Shown one piece after another: positions 61,177 to 64,000 of a stretch of 64,000 bases of DNA. Numbering within the stretch: the first letter of the stretch is position 1; each line of letters opens with the position of its first letter. Where the stretch lies: positions 299,125-363,124 of the forward strand of contig NZ_JASAOI010000014.1 of assembly GCF_029953285.1 (NCBI RefSeq), read 5' to 3'. The translations under genes and the position numbers were made by a program. The stretch is from Yinghuangia seranimata (GTDB lineage Bacteria; Actinomycetota; Actinomycetes; Streptomycetales; Streptomycetaceae). The notes beneath the pieces were generated by a model, which saw nothing but the letters and a program-made list of their open reading frames with translations, was not told the DNA's origin and did not search any database.

Positions 61177-62406
61177 TCAGTGACCGGGGTAGGCGTTGTG
61201 GGCTTTCGCCGCCGCGGCCTGTTCCAGGGCGGTGCGTAGGAAGGCGGCCGCGTCGGCGCTTTCCGAAGGGTCGTTCGACAGCAGGGGGCCGAGCAGCTCG
61301 TTCACCGCGGCGGCAGGTGGGCCGACGCCGGCGAGTTCCGCGAGCGACTGGGCCGAGACCGCGAGGTCGGGGCCCTCGCCGCGGCGGGCGAGGCGGTAGC
61401 GGCGGAAGAGGCCCGCACGGTCGGGGAGGTAGGCGCCGTTCAGCTCGCGGGCCAGGCGGACCGCGGTCTCGGACGGCATCTCGCCGGGCCAGTCGCGCAG
61501 TTCGACACGCCGCCCGGTGAGGCCGGCGCGCGGGGCGGGTTCGGGAGCGGCGTCGGCCTGCTGCGCGACGGCACTGTCCAGCAGCCGGTCCACGAGCAGC
61601 GGGCCGAGCCGTTCGGGCGGCAACGACGTGGCGTGGATCGGCGGATGACGCTGCATCAGCTCGAACCAGCGGGTGCCGACGACCCGAAGGATGCCGTGGT
61701 ACGTCGGCCGCCAGGGGTCGTCAGGCGGACCGAGCGGAGGCGGCACGGCGGGCGGGTCGGCCTCGGGAGTGGGCGGCGCGGCGTCGTCCGGCACCACGAC
61801 GGCGGCCGTGATCTCGCCGGCTCCGTGCTCATGCCCGTTCGCGTGGCCGAGGCCGTGGCCGTTGAGCAGGCCGGGAAGGCGTTCCTCGGCGGGGCTGCCG
61901 CCGTTGGCGGCCCGAACCGCCGTGCGGCGCACCCAGCGGGCCCGCAGCCGGGTCGCCGCAGCGCGTTCGCCGGGGTCGGGGGAGCGCAGGAGCTGGTGCA
62001 GCTCGATCTCGACGTCGGGGTCGCCCACGTCCACCAGCGCCTCGACCGCCGCGCGACGCCGTGGCCCGGGCGTGGCCGCGAAGGCCCGTACCCACATCAC
62101 CACCGCAGGAGCCGCACTGCCGGCAGCCGTGCGCACAAGGTCGGGGAAGAGCCCCGGATCGGCGACCGACAGAGCGTCCACCAGTGTCACCGACAGCCGA
62201 GGGCGCAGCTGCTCGGGCACTTCGACGCACACCAGGACGGCCAGCAAATCCGCGCGTGTGGTGGCGGCCGGATGAGCGGTGGCCAGGTCGAGCAGGCGCT
62301 CGGCAACCTCGGGTGCGAGTGGCTCGCACGCGTCGATCACGCTTACAACCTCCCGGGCCCGACGACGTCCGGCCCGACGCGACCGCCGCCGGATCGTCGT
62401 CTCCAT
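61177..62406 (-). CDS. Unrecognised alpha-helical (HEAT-like) protein
   Basis: 409 residues from ATG 62406 with GGCAGGG upstream; longer frames upstream to 62628 have filler-like composition. I do not recognise a family. The first 170 residues are Ala/Leu/Arg-rich helical repeats such as PEVAERLLDLATAHPAATTR and AAVEALVDVGDPDVEIELHQ, reminiscent of HEAT repeats. A His/Gly linker (NGHGLGHANGHEHG) and Pro-rich part follow, then a second globular region with WRPTYHGILRVVGTRWFELM, ELNGAYLPDRAGLFRRYRLA and a helical end. No signal peptide or membrane helix. Confidence 0.65.
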   Translation of the reverse strand: METTIRRRSRRAGRRRAREVVSVIDACEPLAPEVAERLLDLATAHPAATTRADLLAVLVCVEVPEQLRPRLSVTLVDALSVADPGLFPDLVRTAAGSAAPAVVMWVRAFAATPGPRRRAAVEALVDVGDPDVEIELHQLLRSPDPGERAAATRLRARWVRRTAVRAANGGSPAEERLPGLLNGHGLGHANGHEHGAGEITAAVVVPDDAAPPTPEADPPAVPPPLGPPDDPWRPTYHGILRVVGTRWFELMQRHPPIHATSLPPERLGPLLVDRLLDSAVAQQADAAPEPAPRAGLTGRRVELRDWPGEMPSETAVRLARELNGAYLPDRAGLFRRYRLARRGEGPDLAVSAQSLAELAGVGPPAAAVNELLGPLLSNDPSESADAAAFLRTALEQAAAAKAHNAYPGH

Positions 62407-63052
62407 GGTGGTCCCTGCCACCCCCGATCGGCCAGACCCGGGATCCGGACCAACCCGTTCACTTGACGGGCGCGACGCACCCCGAGCGACCCGGGGGCCG
62501 GAGCAACGCCCGTGTGGCGCAAGGGCTGACGTACGGCCGATCAGCCCAGCGGGGGAGCGCGGCAGGGGCGCGGGCGGAGGCGTGCCGGCCGGGCGTGTCG
62601 TGGCCGGAATCCGCCCGCGGGAGCACACCGCAGCGCACGGCCGCAGGACGCGGACCCCACGCGCCGGGCGCGGGCCGACAAGCCGTGCGACCGACCCCGC
62701 AACCTGCGGTGATCCGTGTCAGCAGCCCCGAGCCGCCCCCGGCCGGCGCGGCCGACACCGGCTCCCACTCGCCATCCGGTGCCGTAGCGAGCCGGGGGTT
62801 TCCCGCCTCGCACCGCAGTTCACCCGCAGACGCCCCGAGTACCGGCGCACGGCCAGACGCACCGTGCCTCGTGCGCCCCATTCGCCACCGTGGACACAGG
62901 GGCCGTCGGCTGCGACGGTGGTCCCGCCATGCCTCCGCGCCGCCGCCGACCGTGACGGGTGTCACCTCGGTGGCGGCTCAAGAGGGACGGCTCCGTTGTC
63001 GATAAGTGTCCAAAGCCTCCGGGCACATCCGCCACGACCGAACGGAGAACCA
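62407..63052. other. 646-base intergenic region
   Basis: No gene I can support; frames in all directions are Arg/Ala/Pro-rich shadows. At the right end GTGAC-GGGT-GTCAC (62952-62965) is a short dyad about 90 bases before the next start, a possible operator, and AACGGAGAACC is its ribosome site. Confidence 0.45.
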
Positions 63053-63283
63053 ATGTCCAACAACGTGACCCTGGTCGCCCGCGTCCCCGTCCTGCGCTCG
63101 ACCGACGCCGAGCGCCCCGTCGAGCTCCGCTTCGGCCCCCACACCGACGCCGAGGGCCGTCCCACCGAGGAGTGGACCGTCGAGCGCCTCACCCTCGCCC
63201 AGGCCGCCCACCTGGTCGAGGACCTCGCCGCCATGCTCGGCCTCCCCGCCGAGTCGCTCCCCGACCTGCGCGTCGTGTCCTGA
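63053..63283 (+). CDS. Small conserved-type hypothetical protein (76 aa)
   Basis: 76 residues from ATG 63053, seven bases after CGGAGA. Strong GC3 bias supports real coding. The sequence has VTLVARVPVLRSTDAERPVE, a charged middle (FGPHTDAEGRPTEEWTVERL) and a helical end (LTLAQAAHLVEDLAAMLGLP). No membrane segment, no known motif. It is closed by a 12-bp hairpin. Confidence 0.75.
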   Translation: MSNNVTLVARVPVLRSTDAERPVELRFGPHTDAEGRPTEEWTVERLTLAQAAHLVEDLAAMLGLPAESLPDLRVVS

Positions 63284-63301
63284 CCCGCACCACCCCCACA
63301 C

Positions 63302-63329
63302 CGGGCCCGGCGGACACCCGCCGGGCCCG
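63302..63329 (+). terminator. Hairpin terminator after 76-aa gene
   Basis: CGGGCCCGGCGG pairs with CCGCCGGGCCCG around ACAC, 18 bases past the stop. No T-run. Confidence 0.75.
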
Positions 63330-63418
63330 CACCGCGCAACCGCCTTGCGCCACACGGGTGGTTGGGATGACCGGGCCCACGGAGATCCGCGGGGATCACG
63401 GCACCCCCGTTCCACAAT

Positions 63419-63877
63419 GTGCCGGTGACCAGCACCAAGAGCGGCGCCGGCACGACCCGGCGAAGCGCGCACGGGACCGGCCGCCCCGCCATCAGCGACC
63501 CGACCGAGGCCCGCGTCCCGGGCCCGGCCCCGGAACCGGCCGAAGAGTCCTTCCCGGCCCCGCCGGAACTCCGCAGCACCCCGGAGCTGGCCCGCCCCCA
63601 CCGCCGCGCCCGCCCACCCCGCGTCCGCCTCCGCCTCCCGGACGGCCAACAGCTCGACGTGACGCTGGTCAGCTGGCACCAATACCGCGACGGCACCTGG
63701 CGCGCCCGCGTCAGCTGGCCGGTCTGGGGCGCCGTGGCCCACGCGGGCGAGGTCCAGACGCGCACCTGCGCCCAGGAGGCCTTCGTCCCGGCCCGCATGC
63801 TGACGCCCTTGCCGGGCGAGGACTACCGGGCGGTCAGGCAACACCGCCCGAGGATCGCCGTCCCCCGCCGCCCCTAG
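63419..63877 (+). CDS. Hypothetical protein, possibly cut at its C-terminus by an IS
   Basis: 152 residues from GTG 63419 or, perhaps leaderless, GTG 63425 (CACAAT at 63412 could be a -10). The first 60 residues are disordered. The remainder forms a small beta-rich unit: RVRLRLPDGQQLDVTLVSWH, GTWRARVSWPVWGAVA, VPARMLTPLPGEDY. No family name known to me. The TAG stop lies exactly where the insertion sequence appears to begin, so the natural C-terminus may be longer. Confidence 0.6.
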   Translation: MPVTSTKSGAGTTRRSAHGTGRPAISDPTEARVPGPAPEPAEESFPAPPELRSTPELARPHRRARPPRVRLRLPDGQQLDVTLVSWHQYRDGTWRARVSWPVWGAVAHAGEVQTRTCAQEAFVPARMLTPLPGEDYRAVRQHRPRIAVPRRP

Positions 63878-64000
63878 GCCGTGTCTGATGAATGTGATCG
63901 TCGTTTGATGTGATGTGGGTGTTCGTGGTGGCCTGACCGATGGCCAGTGGGCGTTGATAGAGCCGTTCCTGCCGGACCGCACGCCGCAGCGCGGTGGTCA
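63878..64000 (+). mobile_element. Left end of an IS5-family insertion sequence (continues beyond window)
   Basis: From GGCCGTGTCTGATGAATG onward composition changes and a transposase start follows within 40 bases, the layout of IS5-group elements. The last base of the TAG stop of the preceding gene may be the first IS base, with TA as a possible target duplication. The right end is outside the window, so boundaries are tentative. Confidence 0.65.
63915..64000 (+). CDS. IS5-family transposase, N-terminal fragment at window edge
   Basis: From GTG 63915 the frame reads VGVRGGLTDGQWALIEPFLP, followed by DRTPQRGG up to the edge. LTDxQWxLIxPxLP is the hallmark N-terminus of IS5-type (DUF4096/InsA-like) transposases in actinomycetes. 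The DDE catalytic part lies beyond the window. Confidence 0.85.
   Translation, partial: MGVRGGLTDGQWALIEPFLPDRTPQRGG

Noticed and set aside
61113..61520. Plus-strand frame starting in the duplicated region
   Set aside because: Arg/Gly-rich, no ribosome site, and antisense to the C-terminal coding part of the 61177-62406 gene.

Overview
The window is chromosomal DNA of a very GC-rich actinomycete. The third codon position is almost always G or C, GTG starts are common, and the gene set (a WhiB-family regulator, a DUF2637 membrane protein, monomeric isocitrate dehydrogenase, Ser/Thr kinases, an aerobic cobalamin pathway, a wax-ester synthase/DGAT) fits a Streptomyces-like soil actinobacterium. 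The genus cannot be fixed from the sequence. No tRNA, rRNA, CRISPR array or prophage was seen. The only clear mobile DNA is the start of an IS5-type insertion sequence at the right edge.

Layout. (1) 1-2738, minus: two tandem GT-C membrane proteins resembling mycobacterial AftB, the first cut by the window edge. (2) 2922-5141: monomeric NADP isocitrate dehydrogenase with a textbook terminator. (3) 5303-11944: arginine operon argC-argJ-argB-argD-argR, then argH, with stop/start overlaps and an 81-nt mini-ORF spliced between argC and argJ. (4) 12004-14529, minus: a Ser/Thr kinase fused across the membrane to an amino-acid-binding-protein domain. (5) 14865-18791: lipid cassette (alpha/beta hydrolase, WS/DGAT, SDR), then a GNAT acetyltransferase. 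(6) 19624-22510: methionine importer metNIQ behind a Cys/Met-rich, probably leaderless leader peptide. (7) 22494-24452, minus: a methyltransferase and a serine hydrolase. (8) 24515-43709: cobalamin block: riboswitch, chelatase ChlI/D, CobO, CobB, CobL, CobE-like, CobC, a 3016-residue protein ending in BluB and CobT domains, and a CysG/CobA fusion. (9) 43858-51622: Uma2 nuclease, SpoU methyltransferase, an ABC transporter with duplicated permease behind a short uORF, an unknown protein and a DUF2637 protein. (10) 52208-58015: a second membrane Ser/Thr kinase (minus), divergent from an AAA ATPase / metallopeptidase-VWA / phosphoribosyltransferase run. (11) 58161-64000: WhiB protein, class B penicillin-binding lipoprotein, a repeat-like protein whose 3' end is partly duplicated, two small unknown genes, and the IS start.

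How the genes work together. ArgC/J/B/D carry glutamate to ornithine, ArgH makes arginine, and ArgR is the likely repressor. The cobalamin block supplies uroporphyrinogen methylation, late corrin-ring steps, cobalt insertion (with a CobN not in this window), adenosylation and lower-ligand activation. It is under B12 riboswitch control at its first gene.

The most unusual signals are: the pair of 81-nt VSERSERT mini-ORFs that couple two unrelated gene pairs; the Cys/Met attenuator upstream of metNIQ; the roughly 2,400-residue repetitive N-terminus of BluB-CobT; and a duplicated zinc motif, one copy lacking the catalytic Glu, in the VWA protein. Several short coupled uORFs (24740, 45684, 9808) suggest that translation-coupled leaders are a recurrent device here.
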